A stretch of 64,000 nt of DNA from assembly GCA_965249205.1 (NCBI GenBank), contig CBDFLL010000006.1:1-64000 (forward strand), given 5' to 3'. Positions 52,916 to 61,673 of the stretch are shown here, in pieces. The notes under the pieces were generated by a model, which was not told the DNA's origin, made no database searches, and saw nothing but the letters and a program-made list of their open reading frames with translations. This stretch comes from JAQBVV01 sp965249205 (GTDB taxonomy: Bacteria; Acidobacteriota; Vicinamibacteria; Vicinamibacterales; UBA2999). Position numbers and translations under genes: made by a program. Position 1 is the first letter of the stretch; every line of letters begins with the position of its first letter.

Positions 52916-53727
52916 CCTGGGCTCGGAGCCCCTGGGACCAACCGATCCTCACACACATCTCGTGGGATCTGCTGTGGGCCTCACTCTTTGCCGGCGTGGC
53001 GTTCCTGGTCGCACACGCCAGCTACATGGTCCTGTCCGCCCACCGAAAGCGCCACGCCGATGAAACCGATGCGATGGAAGCGACCCACGCGCATCTTCCA
53101 ACGCGGATAGTCCGTCACTCGCTGGCGGCGCGCTTGTTTCACTGGGTCCAGGCGGCGGCGATGTTTACGCTGCTCTTCACCGCGTTTCTCCCGATCGCGG
53201 GCGTGCAGTTTGCGTGGGTCACGTGGCACTGGGCGGCGGGACTGGTGCTCACGGCGTCGATTCTGTTTCACATTCTTCACGCGACTGTCTGGCTCGACTT
53301 CTGGTCGATCTGGGTTGGCCCCAGCGACCTGCCGGAGTTGAAGGCCGAGGTGCTCCGCGAGTTCGGCCACGACGTGCCCGGTCCCAGGTCCGGGAAATAT
53401 CCACTCGGGAATCGCCTGTATCATCTTGCCATCGTCGCGGCGGGACTCTCGGTCGTGGCGACAGGCCTGTTCATGATGGTCCGCGTACGAACCCCCTTTC
53501 TCACGCGGAACCCATACCTGCTGAGCGACGGTGCCTGGGGCGTCACCTACGTGCTCCACGGCATGGCGGGCGTGGCACTGGTCGGCCTTGTGATCGCGCA
53601 TGTATATTTCGCCGTTCGGCCGGAGAAGTGGTGGATCACCAAGTCGATGATTCTCGGCTGGATAACGAGGCGACAGTATCTTGAGCACCACGACCCCGAC
53701 CGTTGGCACGTCACACCGAATGACTGA
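52903..53727 (+). CDS. Membrane cytochrome b subunit of Mo hydroxylase, right copy
   Basis: Membrane protein of 274 residues with five or so hydrophobic helices. Candidate haem ligands occur in RLFHWVQAAAMF, VTWHWAAGL, LFHILHATVW, VLHGMAGVAL and AHVYFAVRPEKW, the pattern of formate-dehydrogenase-gamma/b561-type cytochromes. It would pass electrons from the periplasmic enzyme to quinone. A cytochrome b is unusual next to xanthine-dehydrogenase-type subunits, where FAD, cytochrome c or NAD is commoner. Overlaps both neighbours. Confidence 0.86.
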   Translation: MDFLTWARSPWDQPILTHISWDLLWASLFAGVAFLVAHASYMVLSAHRKRHADETDAMEATHAHLPTRIVRHSLAARLFHWVQAAAMFTLLFTAFLPIAGVQFAWVTWHWAAGLVLTASILFHILHATVWLDFWSIWVGPSDLPELKAEVLREFGHDVPGPRSGKYPLGNRLYHLAIVAAGLSVVATGLFMMVRVRTPFLTRNPYLLSDGAWGVTYVLHGMAGVALVGLVIAHVYFAVRPEKWWITKSMILGWITRRQYLEHHDPDRWHVTPND

Positions 53728-54142
53728 CGTCCGCGAGGATGTGCAGCGCCGCTGCAACACGATAGAGGAAGCCTACGAATTCATGCTGGCCTATGCGGCG
53801 CAGGGGCTGCCTGGGGACACCGGTAGCCAGTCGGGCGGTCAGTTGCGAGAACTCCTGACACGCGCGGCCGCTGCGCTTCAAGGTATCGGCGAGGTCTTTG
53901 GAGCGTTGATCGAGCGTGAATCACTCGAGCCGGCGGCCCGCTATCGTGCGTTCGTTGCCGTGCTTGACCGTGACGCTCGTGACAGTTTGGCGGCGGTCGA
54001 GCTCGTGCTCGCGCAGCCGTCCATCAGTTCACAGCTCATCGACAATCTGAACGCGTCGATCCATCTGCGCGCGCTGCTGACGGACCTGTTTCTCATCGAC
54101 GAACTTCTCACGTCGCAGGCAACCGCCGCGGGCGCGCGGTAA
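53720..54142 (+). CDS. Unknown small helical protein closing the Mo-hydroxylase operon, right copy
   Basis: Predicted all-helical cytoplasmic protein of 140 residues without signal or metal motif (VQRRCNTIEEAYEFMLAYAAQG, IHLRALLTDLFLIDELL). Not recognised. Its ATG lies inside the last codons of the cytochrome gene (8-bp overlap), so it is translated with the enzyme. A dedicated maturation chaperone, as XdhC or TorD are for other Mo enzymes, is a reasonable guess from position only. Confidence 0.68.
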   Translation: MTDVREDVQRRCNTIEEAYEFMLAYAAQGLPGDTGSQSGGQLRELLTRAAAALQGIGEVFGALIERESLEPAARYRAFVAVLDRDARDSLAAVELVLAQPSISSQLIDNLNASIHLRALLTDLFLIDELLTSQATAAGAR

Positions 54143-54151
54143 CCCAGGTCT

Positions 54152-55300
54152 TCAGGTCGGCCGCCCTGTCGCGGATCCGCGGTCGCGGCGGTTCGCGATC
54201 GCTGCTTCGTAGGCGCCGTGCAGCGCGAGCGCGGCCCGCTCCCAGGAAAACTCCTGAGCCCGCGCGAGTCCCCGTTGTGCGCAGGCCTTCGCAAACGCAT
54301 CGTCGGTGAGCATCCGGTGCATCGCGGCGGCGAGTGCGTCTCTGTCATCGGGATCAACGAGCGTGCCTGCGTCGCCGAGCACTTCCGGGAGCGCACCACG
54401 GTCGGCGGCGACGACCGGAACTCCCGCCGACATCGCTTCGAGCACGGGAATGCCGAAGCCTTCGTATCGTGACGGCATGACGAGCAGGCGGGCTCCGGCG
54501 TAGGTGGCCTCTCGGTCGGCGTCTGGCACGTAGCCGAGGTGTCGCACGCGGCCTGCGAGCGGAGCCCGTGAGAGTCGTTCGAGCCAAACCGCGGCGTCCG
54601 GTGTTGCGCGCCCGGCGAGCACGAGTGCCGGCGTCCGGTCATCACGTGCGATCAGAGCCGCGTACGCGTCCAATAAGATACCGACGTTCTTGCGTGTCTC
54701 AAGCGTTCCGACGAAGAGCACGTACCCGTCTGGCGGGACGTTTGGCGCACGGCCCAGCGTGCGCCACGACGGTGGGCCTGGAGAACACACATGAATGCGG
54801 GTTTTGGCTACGCCGAACGCACGTTCAACCTGCGACGCCGTGTCGTGGGAGTTGGCCACGACCGCATCGGCGCGCCGCACGTGACGGGCCGCCAGGTCTG
54901 GATAGTCCCGCTGGACTTCGGCGCGCGTTGACTGAGGATCGGCCAGAAAGAAGAGGTCGTGCACGGTCACCACCTGCGCGGCCGAACTGCTGGGGATCAG
55001 CAGCGGGTGGGCGGCGTGCACGATGTCGCCGGTAACTCCGAGCATTTCGATCGGCGGCCACTCGAGCCGGTGCCATGCGTAGTTCAGGACGCGAACCGGT
55101 ACCCGCCGGTCCACGACGCGCGCGCCGAGCTCGGCTGACAGGCCGGTGGCAGGGCGATCCTTCCACGAACTGGTAAACACCGCGACGTCGTCACCGGTGG
55201 CGATCGGATGATGCGCGTACGCGCGCACAAGGGTGTGCATGTACTCGCCAACGCCCGTGCGCTGACGAAGGGCGGGGCGATAGTCGATGACGATCCGCAC
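54152..55300 (-). CDS. GT4-family glycosyltransferase, right copy
   Basis: Cytoplasmic GT-B fold transferase of 382 residues, group 1. The N-terminal acceptor domain (RIVIDYRPALRQRTGVGEYMHTLV) and the C-terminal nucleotide-sugar domain are clear: FVGTLETRKNVGILLDAYA, the EGFGIPVLEAMSAGVPVVA signature with the sugar-binding Glu, and GTLVDPDD. It probably adds a hexose to a surface glycan or glycolipid. It lies 3 bp after the mannosyltransferase gene in one transcript. Confidence 0.9.
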   Translation of the reverse strand: MRIVIDYRPALRQRTGVGEYMHTLVRAYAHHPIATGDDVAVFTSSWKDRPATGLSAELGARVVDRRVPVRVLNYAWHRLEWPPIEMLGVTGDIVHAAHPLLIPSSSAAQVVTVHDLFFLADPQSTRAEVQRDYPDLAARHVRRADAVVANSHDTASQVERAFGVAKTRIHVCSPGPPSWRTLGRAPNVPPDGYVLFVGTLETRKNVGILLDAYAALIARDDRTPALVLAGRATPDAAVWLERLSRAPLAGRVRHLGYVPDADREATYAGARLLVMPSRYEGFGIPVLEAMSAGVPVVAADRGALPEVLGDAGTLVDPDDRDALAAAMHRMLTDDAFAKACAQRGLARAQEFSWERAALALHGAYEAAIANRRDRGSATGRPT

Positions 55301-55303
55301 AGC

Positions 55304-56815
55304 TCAGTACGCTGGTTGCCAGGTGACAAAAAAAGTGCCCAGCAGCGTTCGAAACACCACGCACCCTACGACAATGGCTTCGTAACCCCGCTGTGATTGC
55401 ATGCTCCCGACAATCATGAACACCGGAAAGAGCACGGACCCGTACCGACCCAGGCCTTCGAACGCACTGCTGCTGAGCGGCACGAGCATGCTGACGAGTA
55501 AGTAGACGCCCATGGCCACGCCGAGCCGTCGAAAGACGGCAGGCGTCAGAGCGAGCATGATCAGGGCCGAGACGCCCTGGATCAATTCGATCGACGCGAT
55601 GTCGGACATCAAGAAATAGCCGTAGGGACCATGTTCAAGAACGGCCGCAACGAGTGCTTGGATCTGTCGCAAGGGAGCATTGCCGATCGAATAGCCCCAC
55701 TGATCCTGCGCCGACATCCAACCGAGTGGGTCGCCCGAGAGGGTATACACATACGCCGAGTACCCGATCATCGCCGCCGGGATCGGCGCCATGATGATCC
55801 ATCGTGAGGCGATCTGGCGCACGCCGGGTCTGTCGCGCAGGGCTAGCAGCGCCAGCGGAAGCCCGACAAGAATACCGTTGGGACGCGCGAGCGTTGCAAG
55901 GGCGCCCCATATTCCGGCCTGCCACCACCGGCCATTCCAGGCGCGGCTGATTGCCATGACGCTCGTCAACAGAAAGAGCGATTCCGCGTACACCTTGAGG
56001 AGGAACAGCGACCATGGAAACACGACGATATACATCACCGTGCGGCGCGCGACGTCGCGGTCGCCGAAGATCTGTTCGGTGAGCCGATGAATGGCGACAA
56101 GCGCGAGTACGCACGCCGCTAGCGAAATCACGATTCCCGCGATCCAGATGGCGCCTTCGCCGCCGCCGAACGGTGCGGCGAGGGCACGCATTAGCATTGG
56201 ATAGAGGGGAAAGAAGGCGACACTGCTCTGCCCGTCGGTGCGGAAGTAGTAGCCGCGGGTGGCGATATCCCAGTACCAGCCGGAGTCCCAGGCGGCGAAG
56301 ACCTCGACGAACCGTTCGTTGAAAAACGGCAAGGAGAAAGCGGGCGCCCGCGCCGGTTCCAGGACCAGATTGGCGAGAAATGCGGCCGGCACGCTCGCGG
56401 CCAGGACGACCAACACGGCGAACGCGGAGTCGATGACGGCCGGAGGGATGCCTGGACTGAGCGGCGCCCAGGCGCGTGCCACGCGACCAACCGTCGCACG
56501 CGCCAAATCGGCAAGCCACGATCGGCCGCCGATCGTGACGCGAAGTGGCACGAGCAGCAGGAGCATGAGCACGGGTCTGGCCGGCCCGACGATGCTCACG
56601 ACCCCGATGCTCACGCCGCCAGTCAGCGCGATCACGAACAATGCGACCGCGTACGCGGCGATGAGGAGATCCAGGCCGGACGTGGCAAGGCGCAAGAACC
56701 GAGGCGGGATGACCTCGGGCCCGCGATTCTGCCCGCGGGCATTGCCAAGGCCCGCCGTGGGAGATCGATCGCGAGTGCCCACTCCGTCGTCAGCCATTAG
56801 CCATGGGGAGGGCAC
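55304..56815 (-). CDS. PIG-V-like membrane mannosyltransferase, right copy
   Basis: Polytopic protein of 503 residues with at least nine hydrophobic segments. The motif AAWDSGWYWDIATRGYY followed by FFPLYPMLMRAL matches the GT-C family related to eukaryotic PIG-V, which uses a polyprenyl-phosphate sugar; the Asp in WDSGWY is the probable catalytic base. The first 40 residues are polar and variable. It pairs with the GT4 enzyme in what looks like a small surface-glycan operon. Confidence 0.84.
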   Translation of the reverse strand: MPSPWLMADDGVGTRDRSPTAGLGNARGQNRGPEVIPPRFLRLATSGLDLLIAAYAVALFVIALTGGVSIGVVSIVGPARPVLMLLLLVPLRVTIGGRSWLADLARATVGRVARAWAPLSPGIPPAVIDSAFAVLVVLAASVPAAFLANLVLEPARAPAFSLPFFNERFVEVFAAWDSGWYWDIATRGYYFRTDGQSSVAFFPLYPMLMRALAAPFGGGEGAIWIAGIVISLAACVLALVAIHRLTEQIFGDRDVARRTVMYIVVFPWSLFLLKVYAESLFLLTSVMAISRAWNGRWWQAGIWGALATLARPNGILVGLPLALLALRDRPGVRQIASRWIIMAPIPAAMIGYSAYVYTLSGDPLGWMSAQDQWGYSIGNAPLRQIQALVAAVLEHGPYGYFLMSDIASIELIQGVSALIMLALTPAVFRRLGVAMGVYLLVSMLVPLSSSAFEGLGRYGSVLFPVFMIVGSMQSQRGYEAIVVGCVVFRTLLGTFFVTWQPAY

Positions 56816-56864
56816 ACCATCAAGCTGCCTCTGGTGAGGGACCTTGCCACATCGAGTGCTGGTC

Positions 56865-57872
56865 TTATCGAATCTGGTCCGAGAGGAGCGCGACGGTCAG
56901 CGCGTAGTAGTGGGCGCAGTTGTACCGCAGGATCGCGTCGTAGTTCGGATAGACGAGAAAACTTCGGGCGTCGGTGTCCACCAAGCTGGCGGGCACATCG
57001 CTCTCCGGCAGCGCCGCGCCGTTGGCCTGTCGCACGCCCATGCGCTGCCACTCGGTGAGCGGCAGGCGCTCGGTCATGCTGCGCATCGCCGAGCAGCCCT
57101 CCGACGGCTTCGACGTCTCCTGCTCGATGCGGGTGCGCGCTTCCTGACTGACACGCACCTCACGACCCCATCGGAACTCATTGTCCCAGCCCCACGCTTT
57201 CAGGTAGTTGGCGATCGATGCGAGCGCATCAGGCGTTGATTCCCAGATATCGCGCCTCCCGTCCTGATCGAAATCCTCGGCGAATTTCAGATAGCTTGAC
57301 GGCATGAACTGCGCCTGTCCCATGGCACCCGCCCACGACCCGGTCATCGTGGCTGTATCGATGTCGCCGCGCGCGACCATGGTCAGCGCGTTGAAGAGTT
57401 CGCCGCGAAAGAAGGCCGCGCGCCGTGGCTCCCACGCGAGGGTGGCCAGCGCCTGAAACACCGGCGTGTTGCCGGTGACCCGGCCGTAGCGGGTTTCGAT
57501 GCCCCAGATGGCGACGACGGCGCGCCGTGTCACCCCGTATGTCGCTTCAATGTTGGCCAGGACCGCGCTGTGCTCGAGTGCTCTGTCTCGGCCCAGGCGC
57601 ACGATCTGAGGAGTCACGCGGGTTCGGTAGTAGCGATCGAAGCCGATGACACCCTCGGCCTGCGATCGGTCGTTCTCAATGACCTGTGGTCGCGGCTCGA
57701 TGTCGGCAAGGGCCTCCTGGATCAGCGCCTCGCTGAAGCCACGTGCACGGGCCTCGTCCATCAACTCCTGGCGCCATTGCTCGAAGGGCGGCGGTTCGTC
57801 GGGCGCGGGGTTCTGCAGACCCGCTGTGAACAGAAACACCGCGACGAGCAGGCCGAGCCGGATGAGGGGCAT
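56865..57872 (-). CDS. MltB-like lytic murein transglycosylase, right copy
   Basis: Periplasmic enzyme of 335 residues cleaving the MurNAc-GlcNAc bond with 1,6-anhydro product. Signal peptide MPLIRLGLLVAVFLFTAG. The catalytic Glu lies in IWGIETRYGRV; MGQAQFMPSSYLKFAEDFDQDGRRDIW is the conserved SLT_2/MltB segment, and ASIANYLKAWGWD follows. No lipobox is seen, so it is soluble rather than a lipoprotein. Monocistronic-looking, divergent from the 2Fe-2S gene at 58006. Confidence 0.9.
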   Translation of the reverse strand: MPLIRLGLLVAVFLFTAGLQNPAPDEPPPFEQWRQELMDEARARGFSEALIQEALADIEPRPQVIENDRSQAEGVIGFDRYYRTRVTPQIVRLGRDRALEHSAVLANIEATYGVTRRAVVAIWGIETRYGRVTGNTPVFQALATLAWEPRRAAFFRGELFNALTMVARGDIDTATMTGSWAGAMGQAQFMPSSYLKFAEDFDQDGRRDIWESTPDALASIANYLKAWGWDNEFRWGREVRVSQEARTRIEQETSKPSEGCSAMRSMTERLPLTEWQRMGVRQANGAALPESDVPASLVDTDARSFLVYPNYDAILRYNCAHYYALTVALLSDQIR

Positions 57873-58005
57873 TGGTGGAGACTGCCGATACGGCATTCGC
57901 GAGTCCAAATCTACCATGGCACTCTTGCATTTTGCCCTCTGCTTCGGTCTAATGCCTCAATCGGGGGCGGCCCGGCAAACTCACCAATCCATTGAGCGGA
58001 ACGAC

Positions 58006-58536
58006 ATGCCCTATACATTGAACGTAAACGGAACGTCGGCGACAGTCGACGTGCCGGCAGACACACCCCTACTGTGGGTGATTCGTGATGTCCTTGATCT
58101 GAAGGGCACGAAATTCGGCTGCGGCATCGGCCAGTGTGGCGCGTGTACGGTGCATGTGCGCGGCCGCGCCGTGCGCTCGTGCCAGACGCCGGTGTCGGCA
58201 GTGGCCGACGCGCCCATCACGACGCTGGAAGGGTTGTCGACCGACGGCACCCACCCGCTGCAGCTGGCGTGGCAGGAGATCGACGTGCCGCAGTGCGGGT
58301 ACTGCCAGGCGGGGCAGATCATGTCTGCCGCCGCGCTGCTGCGCACGACGCCACAGCCCACCGACGAGGACATCGACCGAGCGATGAACGGGAATGTGTG
58401 CCGCTGTGGCACCTATCGCCGGATTCGCGAAGCCATCCACGCCGCGGCCGCGATGCCGGCCATGCGACCGACGTTGGAAACAGCCAGGGCCTCGGACGCC
58501 CCGACAACCGGGGGCCTTCGGGCCTCCGAGCGGTAG
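58006..58536 (+). CDS. 2Fe-2S subunit of isoquinoline-oxidoreductase-type Mo enzyme
   Basis: Small subunit of 176 residues of IorA type. Two 2Fe-2S domains: GCGIGQCGACTVHVRG with Cys in AVRSC, and QCGYCQAGQIMSAAALL with NVCRCGTYRR. There is no signal peptide. ATG 58006 (MPYTLNVNGTSA) is chosen although the frame is open upstream to 57646 across the divergent transglycosylase promoter. A polar tail of about 25 residues follows the last domain. Its stop lies 12 bp before the large-subunit gene, with GGAGGAGG between as ribosome-binding site. Confidence 0.94.
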   Translation: MPYTLNVNGTSATVDVPADTPLLWVIRDVLDLKGTKFGCGIGQCGACTVHVRGRAVRSCQTPVSAVADAPITTLEGLSTDGTHPLQLAWQEIDVPQCGYCQAGQIMSAAALLRTTPQPTDEDIDRAMNGNVCRCGTYRRIREAIHAAAAMPAMRPTLETARASDAPTTGGLRASER

Positions 58537-58548
58537 GAGGAGGACGCC

Positions 58549-60762
58549 ATGGAGACTATGCTGCTCAATCGTCGCGCGTTCCTTCGAGTGACCGCAATTG
58601 CCGGCGGCGGGATGCTGGTCGCGACGTATGTAGATCCTCTGACCGGCGTGCTCGCGCAGGGACCGCCGGCGGCGACCAACTTCGTCCCGAACGCGTTCGT
58701 CAAGATCACGGCCGACAACGTCGTGACCATCATGTCGAAAAACCCTGAGATCGGGCAGGGGATCAAGACCTCGTTGCCGATGCTGATCGCGGAGGAGCTT
58801 GAAGTGCCGTGGGAGGACGTTCGGATCGAGCAGGCGGATCTCGACCCGACGGTGTACGGCCGGCAAAACGCTGGCGGTAGCACCGGTACACCCAACAACT
58901 ACGAGCCGCTGCGGCGCGTCGGAGCCGCCGTGCGGGAGATGTTCGTGGCGGCTGGCGCGCAGACCTGGGGCGTGGCGGCCGCCGAGTGCTACGCGTCCGG
59001 GACGGCCGTGTATCACCGGCCGACGGGACGGTCGATGACCTACGGCCAGCTTGCGGCCACCGCAGCAACGCTCTCGCCGCCCGACATGGCGACGGTACCT
59101 CTGAAAGCGGCGGCTGAATTCACCATCATTGGCCAGCCCAAGCCTGGCGTCGACAACCACGCGATCGTGACAGGTGCACCGACGTTCGGCATCGATTTCA
59201 CGTTGCCCGGGATGCTGTCGGCGGTCTACGAGAAGTGCCCGGTATACGGGGGCACCGTAGTCAGCGCCAACCTGGACGAAGTGCGGGCACTGCCCGGAGT
59301 GCGTCACGCCTTCGTCGTGGCGGGCACGACCGATACTCGCGGGCTGATGCCGGGCGTGGCGATCGTCGCCGATACCTGGTGGCAGGCGCAGCGTGCCCGT
59401 CGCAGCTTGCGAGTGACGTGGAACGAGGGCGCCACGGCCCAGCAGAGCACCGAGAGTTTCGCACAACAGGCCGAGGAACTTTCCACGCAAACGCCGGGGT
59501 TCCCACTGCGTGTGGTGGGTGACGTCGATCGAGCGCTTGAAGGCGCAGCGAGCGTCGTCGAAGCCGCGTACTCGTACCCCTTTATCTCGCATGCACCGCT
59601 TGAGCCACAGAACTGCAGCGCGCATTATCACGACGGCACGATGGAGATCTGGGCCCCGACGCAGACGCCACAGAGGGGGCTAGAGCTTGTTGCTGAGGCT
59701 CTGGACATCGCGCCGGAGAATATTACGATTCATCTCCTGCGCGCGGGCGGTGGTTTCGGTCGCCGGTTGACCAACGACTATATGGGCGAAGCGGCTGCCA
59801 TCGCCAAAGAGATCGGCGTACCCGTCAAGGTGCTCTGGACCCGCGAGGACGACATGGCCCACGACCACTATCGGCCTGGCGGGTTCCACTTCCTCAAGGC
59901 CGGCGTGGATGGGTCGGGCAGCCTCGTGGCCTGGCGCAATCACTTCGTGAGCTTCGGCGACCCCGCGCGTGGTGCGCAGGGTTTCAAGACTTCGGCCAAC
60001 ATCAACGGAGTTGAGTTCCCTGCGCGTTTCGTGCCGAACTTTGATTTCCAGGCGTCGTTGATTCCGCTCGGTGTACCGACGGGCGCGCTCCGCGCACCTC
60101 GAAGCAACGCCTTCGCGTGGGCGTTCCAGTCCTTTATCGATGAGCTCGCGCTGGCGGCCGGCAAGGACCCGATGCAGTTTCGACTGGATCTGTTGTCTGG
60201 TCCGGAGCAGCCGCATCCGGAGCAGGGCGCCGACAATTTCAATGCGGCGCGCATGCGCGGGGTGCTCGAGCTGATTCGGGAGCGGTCGGGATGGGGCACG
60301 CGCAATCTGCCCGCGCGCACCGGGATGGGCGTGGCGTTCCAGTACAGCCACCGCGGGTACTTCGCCAACGTGGCTGAGGTGGCCGTGGACGCGAACAACG
60401 CCGTCAAGGTGAACAAGGTCTGGGTGGCTGGAGACATCGGCAGGCAGATCGTCAACCCAAGTTCGGCGATCAACGTGACGCAGGGGGCCGTCATCGAAGG
60501 GATGAGCCACCTGATGCACTGGGAGATTTCGTATACGGGTGGCAGGGCTGTGCAGGGTAATTTCGACGAGTATCAGCCGACGCGCATGGCGCAGACGCCC
60601 GAGATTGAGGTGCACTTTCTGCCGACCGACAACCCGACCACGGGATTGGGTGAGCCCGCGCTTCCGCCGACGGTCGGCGCGCTCAGTAACGCGATCTTCG
60701 CCGCATCCGGGCAGCGGATTCGCACGTTACCGATCGCGAAGAGCGGCTTCCGGTGGGCGTGA
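58549..60762 (+). CDS. Molybdopterin subunit of isoquinoline-oxidoreductase-type enzyme
   Basis: Catalytic subunit of 737 residues resembling IorB and membrane aldehyde dehydrogenase large subunits. A Tat-like signal (NRRAFLRVTAIAGGG) precedes the Mo-binding domains: NPEIGQGIKTSLPMLIAEEL, LLRAGGGFGRRL, VPTGALRAPRSNAFAWAFQS and the active-site Glu in TGLGEPALPPTVGAL. Only the large subunit carries the export signal. No FAD subunit is present, as usual for this two-subunit type, which uses cytochrome c. No cytochrome c gene is near. Confidence 0.93.
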   Translation: METMLLNRRAFLRVTAIAGGGMLVATYVDPLTGVLAQGPPAATNFVPNAFVKITADNVVTIMSKNPEIGQGIKTSLPMLIAEELEVPWEDVRIEQADLDPTVYGRQNAGGSTGTPNNYEPLRRVGAAVREMFVAAGAQTWGVAAAECYASGTAVYHRPTGRSMTYGQLAATAATLSPPDMATVPLKAAAEFTIIGQPKPGVDNHAIVTGAPTFGIDFTLPGMLSAVYEKCPVYGGTVVSANLDEVRALPGVRHAFVVAGTTDTRGLMPGVAIVADTWWQAQRARRSLRVTWNEGATAQQSTESFAQQAEELSTQTPGFPLRVVGDVDRALEGAASVVEAAYSYPFISHAPLEPQNCSAHYHDGTMEIWAPTQTPQRGLELVAEALDIAPENITIHLLRAGGGFGRRLTNDYMGEAAAIAKEIGVPVKVLWTREDDMAHDHYRPGGFHFLKAGVDGSGSLVAWRNHFVSFGDPARGAQGFKTSANINGVEFPARFVPNFDFQASLIPLGVPTGALRAPRSNAFAWAFQSFIDELALAAGKDPMQFRLDLLSGPEQPHPEQGADNFNAARMRGVLELIRERSGWGTRNLPARTGMGVAFQYSHRGYFANVAEVAVDANNAVKVNKVWVAGDIGRQIVNPSSAINVTQGAVIEGMSHLMHWEISYTGGRAVQGNFDEYQPTRMAQTPEIEVHFLPTDNPTTGLGEPALPPTVGALSNAIFAASGQRIRTLPIAKSGFRWA

Positions 60763-61610
60763 GCGGGGCGAAACCAAGTTTTCAGGGACTCACCGTTCTT
60801 CTCCTCGAGAGCCGCCGCAGTCGTGAAATGGCGGCTCTCGTCTCCACCTACGGCGGACGTCCGGTCCTCGCTCCGGCGCTTCGCGAGGTGCCCCTCGAAT
60901 CCAATCCCGAAGCACTAGCATTCGCCGACACCCTCGTGCGGGGCGATGTCGACTGCGTTGTCTTCCTGACCGGTGTCGGCACACGCGCGCTACTCGATGT
61001 CGTGGACCGCGCGGGGTCTCGCGAGGCGTTCTTGGCCGCGCTGGCGAAAACGAAAGTGGCGGCACGCGGCCCTAAACCACTGGCCGTGCTTCGCGAACTG
61101 AAAGTCCCGGTGTGGGTGGCTGCGCCGGAGCCGAATACTTGGCGCGAATTGTTGGCGGCGCTTGATGCCACCGGCGCTTCGCTCAGTGGACAGCGGGTGG
61201 CCGTTCAGGAGTACGGCGTGTCGAATCCAGATCTCCTGCAGGGCCTGGAGGCTCGCGGGGCCGAGGTGACACGCGTACCTGTGTATCGCTGGGCGCTGCC
61301 CGAAGATGTCGCACCGCTGCGGTCGGCTGTGTCATCGCTGACCGCCGGGGAGATCGACGTGGTCATCGTGACGACGGCCACGCAGGTCGCGCATCTGTTT
61401 CTGGTCGCGGACACGATGGGACAGGCGGACGCCGTCCGCGAGAGTCTTCGCCATGTTGTTGTTGCGTCGATCGGCCCGACGACGACCGAGGCGCTGGTGC
61501 AACAAGGCCTGGCCGCCGATCTGGAAGCCTCGCATCCCAAGATGGGCTTTCTCGTGCGGGAAGTCGCTGAACGCAGTGGAGAGCTGCTTGCCGCGAAGCG
61601 TCGATCATAG
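60759..61610 (+). CDS. hemD: Uroporphyrinogen-III synthase-like protein
   Basis: Two-lobed HemD-fold protein of about 283 residues. The N-terminal lobe GLTVLLLESRRSREMAALV and VFLTGVGTRALLDVVDRAG, and the C-terminal SSLTAGEIDVVIVTTATQVAHLFLVA and VASIGPTTTEALVQQGL, match the family. It would cyclise hydroxymethylbilane on the route to haem. The GTG at 60759 overlaps the Mo-subunit stop (GTGA); GTG 60753 is in frame. A standalone gene away from hemC or hemA is common for HemD-like regulators too, so the exact role is uncertain. Confidence 0.82.
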   Translation: MSGAKPSFQGLTVLLLESRRSREMAALVSTYGGRPVLAPALREVPLESNPEALAFADTLVRGDVDCVVFLTGVGTRALLDVVDRAGSREAFLAALAKTKVAARGPKPLAVLRELKVPVWVAAPEPNTWRELLAALDATGASLSGQRVAVQEYGVSNPDLLQGLEARGAEVTRVPVYRWALPEDVAPLRSAVSSLTAGEIDVVIVTTATQVAHLFLVADTMGQADAVRESLRHVVVASIGPTTTEALVQQGLAADLEASHPKMGFLVREVAERSGELLAAKRRS

Positions 61611-61673
61611 CAGCGGGTCCACGACCGCAAACCGTCCGATCCTCGGCCGTGCTCCGAGATTCTGAGATCGTCT

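Larger units (their letters stand above)
47462..58453. repeat. Right arm of giant inverted repeat
   Basis: Reverse complement of 1-10991, with one extra base just upstream of the 2Fe-2S gene at 58006. Identity covers coding and intergenic DNA alike, so the duplication, if real, is very young. Beyond 58453 the sequence runs on without a break inside a gene, so the true repeat may be longer than the 11 kb visible here. Confidence 0.97.

Noticed and set aside
57646..58005. Upstream extension of the 2Fe-2S gene at 58006
   Set aside because: It would run through the divergent transglycosylase 5' region; the ferredoxin fold starts at MPYTLNV.
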